A stretch of 13,021 nt of DNA from Phycisphaerales bacterium UBA2402 (GCA_002343715.1 DDSA01000166.1:1-13021); one strand, 5' to 3'; positions 1 to 7,775 are shown, counted from the stretch's first letter. Program-made: numbers and translations. The notes: generated from the letters alone by a model not told the origin.

Positions 1-1908
1 TCCAAGGGCAGCGCGAACCCGGTTGGCCGGCTGGTGCTGATGCTCTTCGGCTACCGCCCGCCCGAGGAGGACCCCGCCAACGCGCCCCACTGGGAACGCA
101 GCGATGCGGTCTGCACCGCGCTGCAACTCACGAACTTCTGGCAGGACGTGCGGCGGGACTATCTGGAGCGGGACCGGGTCTACCTGCCCCTGCGTGAGAC
201 CGGCCTTTCCGCGTCCGACCTCGCGGCGTGGATCGAGTCGCCGACGCGGGCGGCACGGGAACGTTTTCGCGCGGCGCTGCGGCCTCTGGCGGCGCGGACC
301 TGGGGGTTGTTCGATGCGGGCCGGGGGTTGCCTGAACTCTTGAGCGACGAGGCCGCGCCGGTGGTGCGGCTTTTCATCGCGGGTGGAGAGGCGGTGCTGC
401 GCAAGATCGCGGCGATGGAGTTTGAAACACTCTGGCGCAGGCCGCGTCTGTCGAAGGCCGCGAAGGCGTGGCTGGTGCTGCGTGAATCGTGGCACCGCCC
501 GACGGGCCGGCGCGGGAGCGACCCCGGGCCGGTGTTCGGCGGTGTTCGTCATGACGCGGCCCGCCGTACCGGGCCGAAGCCCGATGCCACGATCATCGTC
601 GGCGCTGGGCTGGCCGGGATGGCGGCCGCCGTCGAACTCGCCGAACGCGGCGAGCGCGTGATCCTGCTCGAAGCACGCCGGCGGCTGGGCGGGCGGGCGG
701 CCTCGTTCGTCGATGCGGGCACGGGCGAGACGCTGGACAACTGCCAGCACGTCACGCTGGGGTGCTGCACCGAGTACCTCGACCTGTGCCGACGTGTCGG
801 GGCTTCCGACCGCTTTGAGTGGCACGCCGAGCAATACTGGATCGAAGCGGGCGGGCGCGAATCGATCCTCCGGCCCGGCCTGCTCCCCGCGCCGGCGCAC
901 TACGCCGAGGCCTTTCTCGCGGCGGCGTTCCTGACGATGCCGGACAAACTGGCGGTGGGCCGGGCGATGCTCGCCATCGCCGCGGCGGACCCGCGCGAGT
1001 TCGCGGGCCGCACGTTCGGGGAGTTGCTCCGCGAGCGTGACCAACCGGCGGGCGCGGTCGATCGGTTCTGGTCGCCGATCATCGTGAGCGCGTGCAATCT
1101 CTCTGTGGAGCGTGTCAGCGCTCCCCTGGCGATGAAGGTCTTTCGGGACGGGTTCCTCGCGCCCGGCCTGGGCGCGAGGGCGGGGCTGATCGGTGTGCCC
1201 CGGGTGCCGCTGGCGCGGCTGTACGACGGCGTCGAGCGTATGCTGGCGGAATCGGGGGGAGAGGTCTGTCTGGGCGCGACCGTGGAACAGGTGTGGCACG
1301 ACCGCGTGCAGATCGACGGCGAGGAACTGCGGGGGCGGGGCGTGATCTGCGCCCTGCCGGTCGAAAAGGCGTGCCGCGTCATCGCGCCCGAGGCCCGCGC
1401 GGGAGACGACCGCCTGCCCGCGATGGAGGGCGTCGAGTTCAGCCCCATCCTCGGCGTACACATCGAGTTTGACCGCCCCGTGCTGCGCCGTCCGCACGCC
1501 GTTCTGGTGGACCGGGGGACGCAGTGGCTCTTCCGCAAAAACGAATCGGGCTCGCGCCTGCACGCCGTCGTCAGCGCGGCCGATGATTGGATGGATCTGG
1601 GCGAGGTGGAGATCACCGAGCGGATCGCGGCGGACTGCGCCGCGTGCCTGCCCGCGGCGGCGAACGCCCGCATCACGTGGGCGCGGGTGGTGAAGGAACG
1701 CCGGGCCACCTTCGCCGCGACCCCGGCCTTCGACCTCGCCCGACCGTCCAACCGGGGCACACTGCCCCACCATGTCATCCTCGCGGGTGATTACACAGAT
1801 ACCGGTTGGCCGGCGACGATGGAGGGCGCGGTGCGCAGCGGACGGGCCGCGGCGAACGCACTCGACACTTCCCTAACCTTCCAGCACCCATCACACCGGC
1901 GGACCTGA
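1..1908 (+). CDS. Fused hydroxysqualene synthase (HpnC, C-terminal part) and hydroxysqualene dehydroxylase (HpnE); 5' end outside window
   Basis: The frame is open from base 1 and ends at TGA 1906-1908, giving 635 visible residues; the N-terminus lies upstream. Residues 1-175 are the end of a trans-isoprenyl-diphosphate synthase of the HpnC type. ANPVGRLVL is at 5-13, and the second Asp-rich motif LQLTNFWQDV plus RRD is at 41-53 (D49, D53), followed by RVYLP. HpnC makes hydroxysqualene from presqualene diphosphate. After a linker of about 20 residues rich in Arg, Gly and Pro, an FAD amine-oxidase-type domain begins, with GAGLAG at 201-206 and the acidic end of the next strand (LLEAR). The closing FAD motif GDYTDTGWPATMEGA starts near 596. 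This matches HpnE, which reduces hydroxysqualene to squalene for hopanoid synthesis. HpnC and HpnE are normally separate proteins. No stop codon lies between the two parts, so a fusion is what the sequence shows. HpnC rather than HpnD is chosen from the LQLTNFWQDV wording. A frame error in the assembly is the main alternative. Confidence 0.85.
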   Translation, partial: SKGSANPVGRLVLMLFGYRPPEEDPANAPHWERSDAVCTALQLTNFWQDVRRDYLERDRVYLPLRETGLSASDLAAWIESPTRAARERFRAALRPLAARTWGLFDAGRGLPELLSDEAAPVVRLFIAGGEAVLRKIAAMEFETLWRRPRLSKAAKAWLVLRESWHRPTGRRGSDPGPVFGGVRHDAARRTGPKPDATIIVGAGLAGMAAAVELAERGERVILLEARRRLGGRAASFVDAGTGETLDNCQHVTLGCCTEYLDLCRRVGASDRFEWHAEQYWIEAGGRESILRPGLLPAPAHYAEAFLAAAFLTMPDKLAVGRAMLAIAAADPREFAGRTFGELLRERDQPAGAVDRFWSPIIVSACNLSVERVSAPLAMKVFRDGFLAPGLGARAGLIGVPRVPLARLYDGVERMLAESGGEVCLGATVEQVWHDRVQIDGEELRGRGVICALPVEKACRVIAPEARAGDDRLPAMEGVEFSPILGVHIEFDRPVLRRPHAVLVDRGTQWLFRKNESGSRLHAVVSAADDWMDLGEVEITERIAADCAACLPAAANARITWARVVKERRATFAATPAFDLARPSNRGTLPHHVILAGDYTDTGWPATMEGAVRSGRAAANALDTSLTFQHPSHRRT

Positions 1909-1938
1909 TCCGCCCCCTCACCCGATCGGGAGCACCCT

Positions 1939-3426
1939 ATGTCAACGCCCGTCCCCCACCTCATCGCCAATCGCCCTGTGCCCCCGGCGCAACCCGGCTC
2001 GGGGCACACCGTCACCAACCCCGCCACGGGTGAAGCGCTGGGGCTGGTGGAGATGGACTCGATCCGCGCGGCGGACGAGGCCGTCGCCGCGGCGTACGAG
2101 GCTTTCCCGGCGTGGGCGGCGACGCCCGTGGGGGATCGGTGCCAGGTGATGTTCCGCTACAAGGCGCTGCTGGAGCAGCACTTCGAGGAGTTGGCCGCGT
2201 CGATCGTGCGCGAGCACGGGAAGACGATGGCCGAGGCGCGGGGCGATGTCCGCCGCGGGATCGACTGCGTGGAGTTCGCCTGCGCGGGGCCGACGCTGCT
2301 GATGGGCCGCAGTTTGCCGCAGATCGCGGTGAGCACCAGTTTCTGCCGGACGGAGGACAGCGGCGGCGTGGGGATCGATTCGAGCGTGGACCGCGTGCCG
2401 CTGGGCGTGTGCGTGGGGATCACCCCGTTCAACTTCCCGGTGATGGTGCCGCTGTGGATGTGGCCGATGGCGGTGGTGTGCGGGAACACTTTCGTGCTCA
2501 AGCCCAGCGAGAAGGTGCCTCTGAGCGCGGTGCGCGAGGTGGAACTGGCGCACCGGGCGGGCCTGCCCCCGGGCGTGCTGAACCTCGTGACCGGCGGGCC
2601 TCGGGTCGTGGACCATCTCATCACACACGCCGACGTGAAGGCGGTGTCGTTCGTCGGCTCGACGAAGGTGGCCCACCACATCTACCAGACGGCGACGCGG
2701 GCGGGCAAACGGGCCCAGTGCATGGGCGGGGCGAAGAACTACATGGTCATCATGCCCGATGCCAACCGCGATGTGGTGATCGAGGGCGTGGTCGGCTCGG
2801 CCTTCGGCAACAGCGGGCAGCGGTGCCTGGCGGGGAGCGTGGCCATCGCCGTGGGCGATGCGGCGGAGTGGTTCGTGCCCCGGATCGTCGAGGCCGCGAA
2901 GAAGATCAAGGTCGCCCCGGGCGGCGAGGCGGGCGTCGGCATGGGGCCGGTCATCGACAGCGCCAGCAAGCAGCGCATCCTGGGCTTCATCGAGAGCGGC
3001 ATCGCCGACGGGGCGGCGCCGGTGCTCGACGGGCGGGAGGCGGCCCTGCCCGCCGCGGGGTGCTTCGTGGGGCCGACGGTCTTCGACCGCTGCAGGCCCG
3101 GGATGCGCATCATCGAGGAGGAGATCTTCGGCCCGGTGCTGAGCATCGTGCGCGAGGAGACGCTCGACGCGGCACTCGCGACGCTCAACCGCTCGCGGTA
3201 CGGGAACATGGCGGTGATCTTCACCGCCGGCGGCTACAGCGCCCGCCGCTTCCGCACCCACGCGCAGGCGGGGATGATCGGCATCAACGTCGGCGTGCCC
3301 GCGCCGATGGCCGTCTTCCCGTTCGCGGGGTGGAAGCAGAGTTTCTTCGGCGACCTGCACGCCAACGGCGAGGACGCGGTGAAGTTCTACACCGAGAGCA
3401 AGGTGGTGGTCACGCGGTGGGTATGA
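1939..3426 (+). CDS. mmsA: Methylmalonate-semialdehyde dehydrogenase (CoA-acylating)
   Basis: This is a 495-residue aldehyde dehydrogenase of the MmsA/IolA subfamily, of the usual length. The family oxidises methylmalonate or malonate semialdehyde to propionyl-CoA or acetyl-CoA with NAD+ and CoA, in valine, beta-alanine or inositol breakdown in the cytoplasm. Visible marks are FNFPVMVPLWMWP (N165-F166-P167), the NAD-binding lysine in KPSEKVPLS (K188), GSTKVA (G240) and the catalytic cysteine C296 in GQRCLAGS. The hydrolytic ALDH motif ELGGK is replaced by MGGAKNYMV. Loss of that general-base glutamate is typical of the CoA-acylating members. The C-terminus GWKQSFFGDLHANGEDAVKFYTESK is also typical of MmsA. 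GGGAG at 1928-1932 lies 6 nt before the ATG and fixes the start. The gene starts 30 bp after the HpnC-HpnE stop and could be cotranscribed, though no metabolic link is evident. No valine- or inositol-pathway neighbour lies in the window, so the exact substrate is open. Confidence 0.93.
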   Translation: MSTPVPHLIANRPVPPAQPGSGHTVTNPATGEALGLVEMDSIRAADEAVAAAYEAFPAWAATPVGDRCQVMFRYKALLEQHFEELAASIVREHGKTMAEARGDVRRGIDCVEFACAGPTLLMGRSLPQIAVSTSFCRTEDSGGVGIDSSVDRVPLGVCVGITPFNFPVMVPLWMWPMAVVCGNTFVLKPSEKVPLSAVREVELAHRAGLPPGVLNLVTGGPRVVDHLITHADVKAVSFVGSTKVAHHIYQTATRAGKRAQCMGGAKNYMVIMPDANRDVVIEGVVGSAFGNSGQRCLAGSVAIAVGDAAEWFVPRIVEAAKKIKVAPGGEAGVGMGPVIDSASKQRILGFIESGIADGAAPVLDGREAALPAAGCFVGPTVFDRCRPGMRIIEEEIFGPVLSIVREETLDAALATLNRSRYGNMAVIFTAGGYSARRFRTHAQAGMIGINVGVPAPMAVFPFAGWKQSFFGDLHANGEDAVKFYTESKVVVTRWV

Positions 3427-3499
3427 TGCGGCGCACCGGTGCCGGGCCGCGCGGGGGGGGTCGGTGCGGGTCATGTGCCGCGCGCTTGACGGGGGAATC

Positions 3500-4855
3500 A
3501 TGCGGGTTTCAACGTGTTGGAGAGCGTGGCCGCTCGCGGCGGGTTGTGTACTGAGCGTGGCGGGGTGCACAGCGCACCTGGCCACCCGGGCGGACACACC
3601 GGGGGCCCAGGTGCGGGAAGGCATCGTCTACCACCTGCCGCGCACGGTGCTGATGGTGAGCATCAACTACAGCATCTATCAACCCGTTGGGGTTGAGGCG
3701 GAGTTGGTACCGGACAACAATCTGAGCAAGATCGGAAGATCGATCCTGCGCACACGCGACGGCAAGCCCGTCGTCATCAACAATGCCGGCCAACGGGTGC
3801 CCGTCGGGGATGGCGACAAACTCAGCGCGGCCGGCGAGCACTACGCCGTGGTGTTGTTGAAAAAGCCAGTCAGCAACTCGAAACTCATCGCGATCGCCGA
3901 CGGCCCGGTGGCGGTGTTGCGGAGTTCCGAGGCCGATCCCGGCATGGCGTTCCTGCTCGATCCCGAGGCGCTGAGCGCCTTCGCGGTCGATGTGGAAAAG
4001 GGCAAAATCGAGATCACCGAAGACGGCGTCCTCACGGGCATCAGCACGGTGTTCGATGACAAATCCAAAGAAGTTGTGAGCGGACTGGTGGCGAGCGGGA
4101 TCTCCGTGGCGAAACTCGCCGTCGGACTACTGGGCGACAGGTCTGAGGGCACGTCGTGGACCGAACTCGCGCCGATCTCGCAGGTGTCGGTCGCGATCCC
4201 CGTTCGACTGTCGGAGTTTGAAGTTCAGGAAAGCGGCAAGGACCTGATCTGGACGAGCGATGTGCAGCCCTCGCAACTGGGGACATACAAAGGTGCTCTT
4301 CTCGATGACTGCAACATCCAGAAGATTACCATCCGCATGAACGCCCCGGGCACTCTGGCCCGAAGCATCAAGATGACCGCGCGAGCGCTCGAGGAATCGT
4401 CCGCGCTGTCTCGGTCGAAAAATCAGTCGGGGGCGCTCAAGGGGCTGGTGTTCCGCGCTCCCGGTCCCGTCACACTCTCGGTCTGCGCCGGCCCATTCCC
4501 GAAGTGCGAGGCAACAAAGCATTTGCCCTCGAGCGTGCCCATCGCCACCGAGCAGATGACGATGGGCGAAGCGGGCGGGTTCTTGTTCATGCCGATCGAG
4601 AGCCGCGCGTTCTCGAAACGGACGTACGGCCTCACCCTCTCGAAATCGACCGGCGGCATCACCGAGTTCACGTTCGACGCCACCGCCCAGGCGCCCGCGA
4701 TCACGGGCATGCTCAGCACCCAGGCGGAATCGGCTCAAAAGGCATTCACGGACTGGGACACCCAGCGGATCAATGCCGAGACCGCCCGCCTCAACGCCGA
4801 GCGTGAACTCATCGAAGCCAAGAAGAAACTCGAGGATGCCAGGAGCGGCGGGTGA
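3500..4855 (+). CDS. Large lipoprotein of unknown function with C-terminal coiled coil
   Basis: I do not recognise the family. The start at ATG 3500 is preferred over an in-frame start at 3464 because GGGGGA at 3491-3496 sits just before it and it gives a clean lipoprotein signal peptide. That signal has a basic N-terminus, a hydrophobic stretch and the lipobox VAGC with C23. The next residue is Thr, so outer-membrane sorting is the likelier fate by the +2 rule (inference). The protein is 451 residues. After the signal comes a segment with alternating hydrophobic residues (GIVYHLPRTVLMVSINY, about 41-57), then a mostly beta-rich body. Two places carry a similar turn, EDGVLTGIS at 174-182 and STGGITEF at 383-390, which may mark a repeated unit. 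The last 40 residues or so are a Glu/Ala/Lys-rich helix, probably a coiled coil (ETARLNAERELIEAKKKLED). It follows mmsA by 73 bp and converges with the next gene. Confidence 0.75.
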   Translation: MRVSTCWRAWPLAAGCVLSVAGCTAHLATRADTPGAQVREGIVYHLPRTVLMVSINYSIYQPVGVEAELVPDNNLSKIGRSILRTRDGKPVVINNAGQRVPVGDGDKLSAAGEHYAVVLLKKPVSNSKLIAIADGPVAVLRSSEADPGMAFLLDPEALSAFAVDVEKGKIEITEDGVLTGISTVFDDKSKEVVSGLVASGISVAKLAVGLLGDRSEGTSWTELAPISQVSVAIPVRLSEFEVQESGKDLIWTSDVQPSQLGTYKGALLDDCNIQKITIRMNAPGTLARSIKMTARALEESSALSRSKNQSGALKGLVFRAPGPVTLSVCAGPFPKCEATKHLPSSVPIATEQMTMGEAGGFLFMPIESRAFSKRTYGLTLSKSTGGITEFTFDATAQAPAITGMLSTQAESAQKAFTDWDTQRINAETARLNAERELIEAKKKLEDARSGG

Positions 4856-4903
4856 TCCGGTCCCACGCCACCAACCCCACCCCACCCCTCGCACGCGGGG
4901 GGC

Positions 4904-5893
4904 CTACAGCCACTTGCACGACCGCACCGTGCCCGAGGCGGCGGGCCCCTGCGGGAGTTTCTTCTTCTTGCCCAGCATCCCGTTCATCTGCTCCGGGGTG
5001 AGTCGGTCGCTGGCGACGATGACGGCGTCCTCGACGCCCGAGCCGCTCTTGCCGGCGAGTCGGTCGGCGGCGCGGAAGGCCGATTCCTCCGCGACCCGGA
5101 GGCAGTCGGCGTACAGCAGCACCTCGGCGTAGCGGGCCTTGGGAAGGTCGCCGATGCGCACCACGCACCGCCAGGGCGTGGTGCCCAGGTTGTTGCCCTC
5201 ATCGTCCACGTTCCCCTCGGGATCGACGTTCAGGACCAGTTCCCAGTGGTCGCGGAGCTGCTCGACGATCTCCTCGGGGCCGAGCATCTCGGGCTTGTCC
5301 TCCGGGACGGCCAGGACGGTGCGGTGCTCGTGGCTCGCGGCATCGGCTCCGGCGGGTTCCTCGACCTGCTCGAGGTCGAAGGCCTTGAGGAGTTTCTCGA
5401 TCCGCTCCTTAAGCGTCGGCTCGGCCCGGATGGTCACGATCTTGTGCTCGTCGATGAACACATAGAAGAAGGGGGCCTCGCTCATCGCGCCGAAGCCGCA
5501 CATGCCGTCCTCGAAGAAGAAGTCCTTGAAGCGCCGCACCGCGTCGGTGAAGACCTCGATGGGCACCAGTTCGTACGCGATGTAGGGGTCGATCTCGCGG
5601 TGGGCATCGTGGCCCAGGACGTCGAGGATGGGGTAGACCCGGCCCGGGAACATGGCGAAGAGCTGGCGGCAGAGCGCGGGGACGCGCTCGGCGGAGAGGA
5701 CCGCGTCGAAGACGTACCGATCCGGCCATTCCTCCCACTCTTCGCCGTGCTCATCCTCCCCGTCGGCGGGCTCGAAAGTCAGGGTGTACCCCTGGCGCGG
5801 GGTCATCTCTTCCACCGGGTAGACGCCCAGCGGGAACTTGAAGTCGCCCTTTTCCTGCCGTGTGAGGTTTTCTTCGAGTTGACAGCCGACCAT
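4904..5893 (-). CDS. Acidic protein of unknown function, possibly lineage-restricted
   Basis: I do not recognise this 329-residue protein. It has no signal peptide or membrane segment and is expected to be cytoplasmic. The N-terminal half holds an acidic run (DGEDEHGEEWEEW, about 49-61), then a stretch of mixed alpha/beta appearance with YVFDAVLSAERVPALCRQLF and PFFYVFIDEHKIVTI. An Asp/Glu-rich hinge at about 175-215 leads to a second segment, DHWELVLNVDPEGNVDDEG then TPWRCVVRIGDLPKARYAEVLLYADCL. The C-terminus is basic (LGKKKKLP). Codon composition is the same GC-rich type as its neighbours, and the frame is open throughout, so it is very probably a real gene. No Shine-Dalgarno site precedes the ATG at 5893. 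A TACACT -10-like site ends 6 nt before it, so the transcript may be leaderless. It converges with the lipoprotein gene (48 bp apart) and is divergent from the tRNA. A distant resemblance to the protein at 7928-8572 is raised as a finding. Confidence 0.7.
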   Translation of the reverse strand: MVGCQLEENLTRQEKGDFKFPLGVYPVEEMTPRQGYTLTFEPADGEDEHGEEWEEWPDRYVFDAVLSAERVPALCRQLFAMFPGRVYPILDVLGHDAHREIDPYIAYELVPIEVFTDAVRRFKDFFFEDGMCGFGAMSEAPFFYVFIDEHKIVTIRAEPTLKERIEKLLKAFDLEQVEEPAGADAASHEHRTVLAVPEDKPEMLGPEEIVEQLRDHWELVLNVDPEGNVDDEGNNLGTTPWRCVVRIGDLPKARYAEVLLYADCLRVAEESAFRAADRLAGKSGSGVEDAVIVASDRLTPEQMNGMLGKKKKLPQGPAASGTVRSCKWL

Positions 5894-5899
5894 CGGGCC

Positions 5900-5905
5900 A
5901 GTGTA
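5900..5905 (-). promoter_or_regulatory. Candidate -10 element for a leaderless transcript of the 4904-5893 gene
   Basis: On the minus strand TACACT, preceded by TGC (extended -10 form), ends 6 nt before the ATG at 5893. Transcription starting about 7 nt downstream would begin at or next to the start codon, which fits the absence of a Shine-Dalgarno site. No good -35 is visible. Confidence 0.3.
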
Positions 5906-5933
5906 GCAGGAACAGGGTCCGCCGCTCTCTCAT

Positions 5934-5962
5934 TTGTCCCGGTGCGTGCCGGGCCGTACTAT
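5934..5962 (+). promoter_or_regulatory. Sigma-70-type promoter of the tRNA-Gln gene
   Basis: TTGTCC at 5934-5939 (four of six match TTGACA), a 17-nt spacer and TACTAT at 5957-5962 (four of six match TATAAT) lie just upstream of the tRNA. The expected transcript start near 5969 leaves a 5' leader of about 6 nt before the mature end at 5975, a normal arrangement for a single tRNA gene. Confidence 0.5.
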
Positions 5963-5974
5963 TCCCCTCACATT

Positions 5975-6045
5975 TGGGGTATGGTGTAACGGTAGCACGA
6001 GTGACTCTGACTCACTTAGTCTAGGTTCAAATCCTAGTACCCCAG
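5975..6045 (+). tRNA. tRNA-Gln (anticodon CTG)
   Basis: A 71-nt cloverleaf folds completely. The acceptor stem TGGGGTA (5975-5981) pairs with TACCCCA (6038-6044), with G6045 as discriminator. The D stem is GTGT/GCAC (5984-5987 and 5995-5998, one G-T pair). The anticodon stem AGTGA/TCACT (6000-6004 and 6012-6016) encloses CTCTGAC with anticodon CTG at 6007-6009, which reads CAG. The variable loop is TAGT. The T stem CTAGG/CCTAG (6021-6025 and 6033-6037) encloses TTCAAAT. The T at position 1 pairing with A is usual for bacterial glutamine tRNAs. CCA is not encoded and must be added after transcription. No integrase gene or duplicated 3' end is seen nearby, so there is no sign that it serves as an attachment site. 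Confidence 0.97.
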
Positions 6046-6182
6046 TTCCTTTTGTTGATCCGGCGACTCCGCCCTCCGCGCACGTTGAGGTGGAATCCGA
6101 CGAAAGGCCCGCAACACGCGATTCGATCCACCGAGACCTCCGAAGCACCGGAGACGTTCGCGGTACAGCGCAACAATCGGCG

Positions 6183-7031
6183 ATGACCCGGCTGCTTCTT
6201 GCGCTCTTCGCTGTGTTCGTGGTGTCGTGCAAACCCGCCGCGCCTCCACCGCCCCCACCACCGCCGCCCATCCCGCTCGACCTGAGCGGCGCCCTGGTGA
6301 TCGGCGCGAGCGTCTCGGATGGGTTCGGCGCGCTCCTGCCGGGGCAACGGCCCACGGGCCTGCTGCCCATCGGCGTGCGCCTGGCGACGACGCTTGGCGT
6401 GCTGGCCGAGGGCGGTACGCCACCGACGAGCATCGCCAGCAGCATGTTCTTCATGAACCCGGAGTTGAACGCGACCAGACAACTCGCCGCGGCGAAGGAG
6501 CCGGGCGTGCCGATCGTCTTCGCGCTCGATTACCTCTTCTGGCACGCGTACGGGGCGATGCCCGAGCCGGTGCGCCCGCAACTCTTCGAGATCGGGCTGG
6601 AACGGGTCGCCTCGCTGGGCAAGCCCGTGGTGGTCTGCGACCTGCCGGACATGTCGCACGCGATCGGGGCGATGCTCAGCGCGGCCCAGGTGCCTCAGCC
6701 GGAGACCCTCGCGGCGCTCAACGCGCGGCTCGATGAGTGGGCGGCGCAGCACCCAAAGGTCGTGGTGCTGCGCTTGCGCGACATGGTGGCGCAGGGCATG
6801 GCCGGGGGCACGACCCGGCTTGGCGGGCGCACGTTCACCGGCCCCTCGGCCCGCGCCCTGCTCACCGGCGACGGCCTGCACGCGACCATCGACGGCCAGA
6901 TCGTTCTATGCCTGGAGATGCTCGATGCGCTCCGCGCCGCGGGCCTCCTGCCGAGCAACGCCGTGTGGGAGACGGATCCTGCGTTGGTACAACGCGCCCT
7001 GCAGGAACGCTCGGCCAAGGGTCCGTCGTGA
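6183..7031 (+). CDS. SGNH/GDSL-hydrolase-like lipoprotein
   Basis: The ATG at 6183 gives 282 residues and a short lipoprotein signal peptide with lipobox VVSC (C16). The frame is open further upstream, but those codons run through the tRNA gene, so the later start is preferred. After the cysteine comes Lys-Pro-Ala-Ala and nine consecutive prolines (21-29), probably a rigid tether away from the membrane. The domain then begins with LVIGASVSDGFG, which aligns with block I of SGNH hydrolases (typically GDSLSxGYG) and puts the nucleophile at S43. Near the end GDGLHAT supplies the D230-x-x-H233 pair of block V. These enzymes cleave ester or acyl groups, often on sugars or lipids. The block I aspartate is Ala here, and the usual GxND segment is not clear (VIVFALDYLFW stands near its place), so the substrate, and even catalytic activity, is uncertain. 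No Shine-Dalgarno site is visible. It converges with the nfeD-like gene, with 43 bp between stops. Confidence 0.75.
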   Translation: MTRLLLALFAVFVVSCKPAAPPPPPPPPPIPLDLSGALVIGASVSDGFGALLPGQRPTGLLPIGVRLATTLGVLAEGGTPPTSIASSMFFMNPELNATRQLAAAKEPGVPIVFALDYLFWHAYGAMPEPVRPQLFEIGLERVASLGKPVVVCDLPDMSHAIGAMLSAAQVPQPETLAALNARLDEWAAQHPKVVVLRLRDMVAQGMAGGTTRLGGRTFTGPSARALLTGDGLHATIDGQIVLCLEMLDALRAAGLLPSNAVWETDPALVQRALQERSAKGPS

Positions 7032-7074
7032 CGCGGGGCATTACATCCAACGGTCGCGGCACCGCACGGGATGC

Positions 7075-7572
7075 TTACATCACCTGCCGCACCTTGATCT
7101 GCGTCCCCTCCGCCGATACCACCCGCACCCGGGCGCCGGCCTGGATGAACATGGTCTCGGAGAGCGCGTCGATTCGGCGGCCCTCGATGTCGATCACGCC
7201 GACCGGGCGGAGGCTCGTGAGGACGACGCCTTCTTTCCCGATGAGCGCGGCGAGTTTGTCGCGCTCGGCCGCCTCGGCCTGGCGGGCCGCCTCCTGCTGT
7301 TCCTCGGTGGGAGCGCCGATGATGCGCCGGCCCAGAGGCGTGTTGGGCCAGATCTTGAACGCGAAGGCCCCGAAGGCCGGGACGAGCACCAGCATCAGCA
7401 GCAGCCCGGACAGTCCCCACCGCATGTCGTAACGAAAGAGGCAGACGATCCCCGCGATACCGATGACGCCCGCGATGACGCCCAGGAACCCGCCCGTGGG
7501 CAGGAACAACTCGATAAAGAAGAGGACGAACATGAGGGCGATGAGGGCCACGCCCCAGGTGTGTAGTTCCAT
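7075..7572 (-). CDS. Short NfeD-family membrane protein
   Basis: This 165-residue protein has the plan of the short NfeD type. It has three hydrophobic segments at about 7-24 (ALIALMFVLFFIELFLP), 26-44 (GGFLGVIAGVIGIAGIVCLF) and 50-70. A short linker rich in Ala, Glu and Gln follows, then a soluble beta-barrel (OB-fold) domain from about 112 (GKEGVVLTSLRPVGVIDIEGRR) to the end. LPTGG after the first membrane segment is characteristic. Such proteins usually work with SPFH/flotillin-like partners in membrane domains; no SPFH gene or ClpP-type NfeD protease lies in the window. The frame continues upstream to 7725, but the start at 7572 matches the family's N-terminus and has GGAAG (7580-7584) 7 nt before it. 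A start at 7665 would add another hydrophobic stretch and is less likely. It converges with the SGNH-like gene. Confidence 0.87.
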   Translation of the reverse strand: MELHTWGVALIALMFVLFFIELFLPTGGFLGVIAGVIGIAGIVCLFRYDMRWGLSGLLLMLVLVPAFGAFAFKIWPNTPLGRRIIGAPTEEQQEAARQAEAAERDKLAALIGKEGVVLTSLRPVGVIDIEGRRIDALSETMFIQAGARVRVVSAEGTQIKVRQVM

Positions 7573-7775
7573 AGTCTCGCTTCCGACAGGCCCGCCAAGG
7601 GCAGTGCCGTACGTGATCGTAAGCATGACGGCCCGGAGTGCCGCCATCCCGTACGAAATGACCATCACCCAAACGTTACCCTCATCCGGGCGGTGAAGTT
7701 CGGGCCACCGCGCGGTTGACGACAAATTTCACACAAAATCACAAAAAAGAGTTGGCATCGGCAAAACCGTGTGGC

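Noticed and set aside
3433..3442. 10-bp palindrome GCACCGGTGC after mmsA
   Set aside because: It is isolated, close to what is expected by chance in GC-rich DNA, and not placed next to a recognisable promoter.
1942..3624. Long overlapping frames in mmsA (560 codons on the minus strand, 480 on the plus strand at 2112-3554)
   Set aside because: mmsA is unambiguous over this stretch. The overlapping translations are His/Arg/Gly-rich shadow frames typical of GC-rich genes.
4885..4900. CCCC...GGGG inverted repeat between the convergent genes ending at 4855 and 4904
   Set aside because: The stem is short, has a mismatch and a very small loop, and no T-run follows, so I do not call a terminator.
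5934..6182. N-terminal extension of the SGNH-like gene through the tRNA
   Set aside because: The peptide resembles the known artefact of translating a tRNA gene, and the lipoprotein signal begins at 6183.
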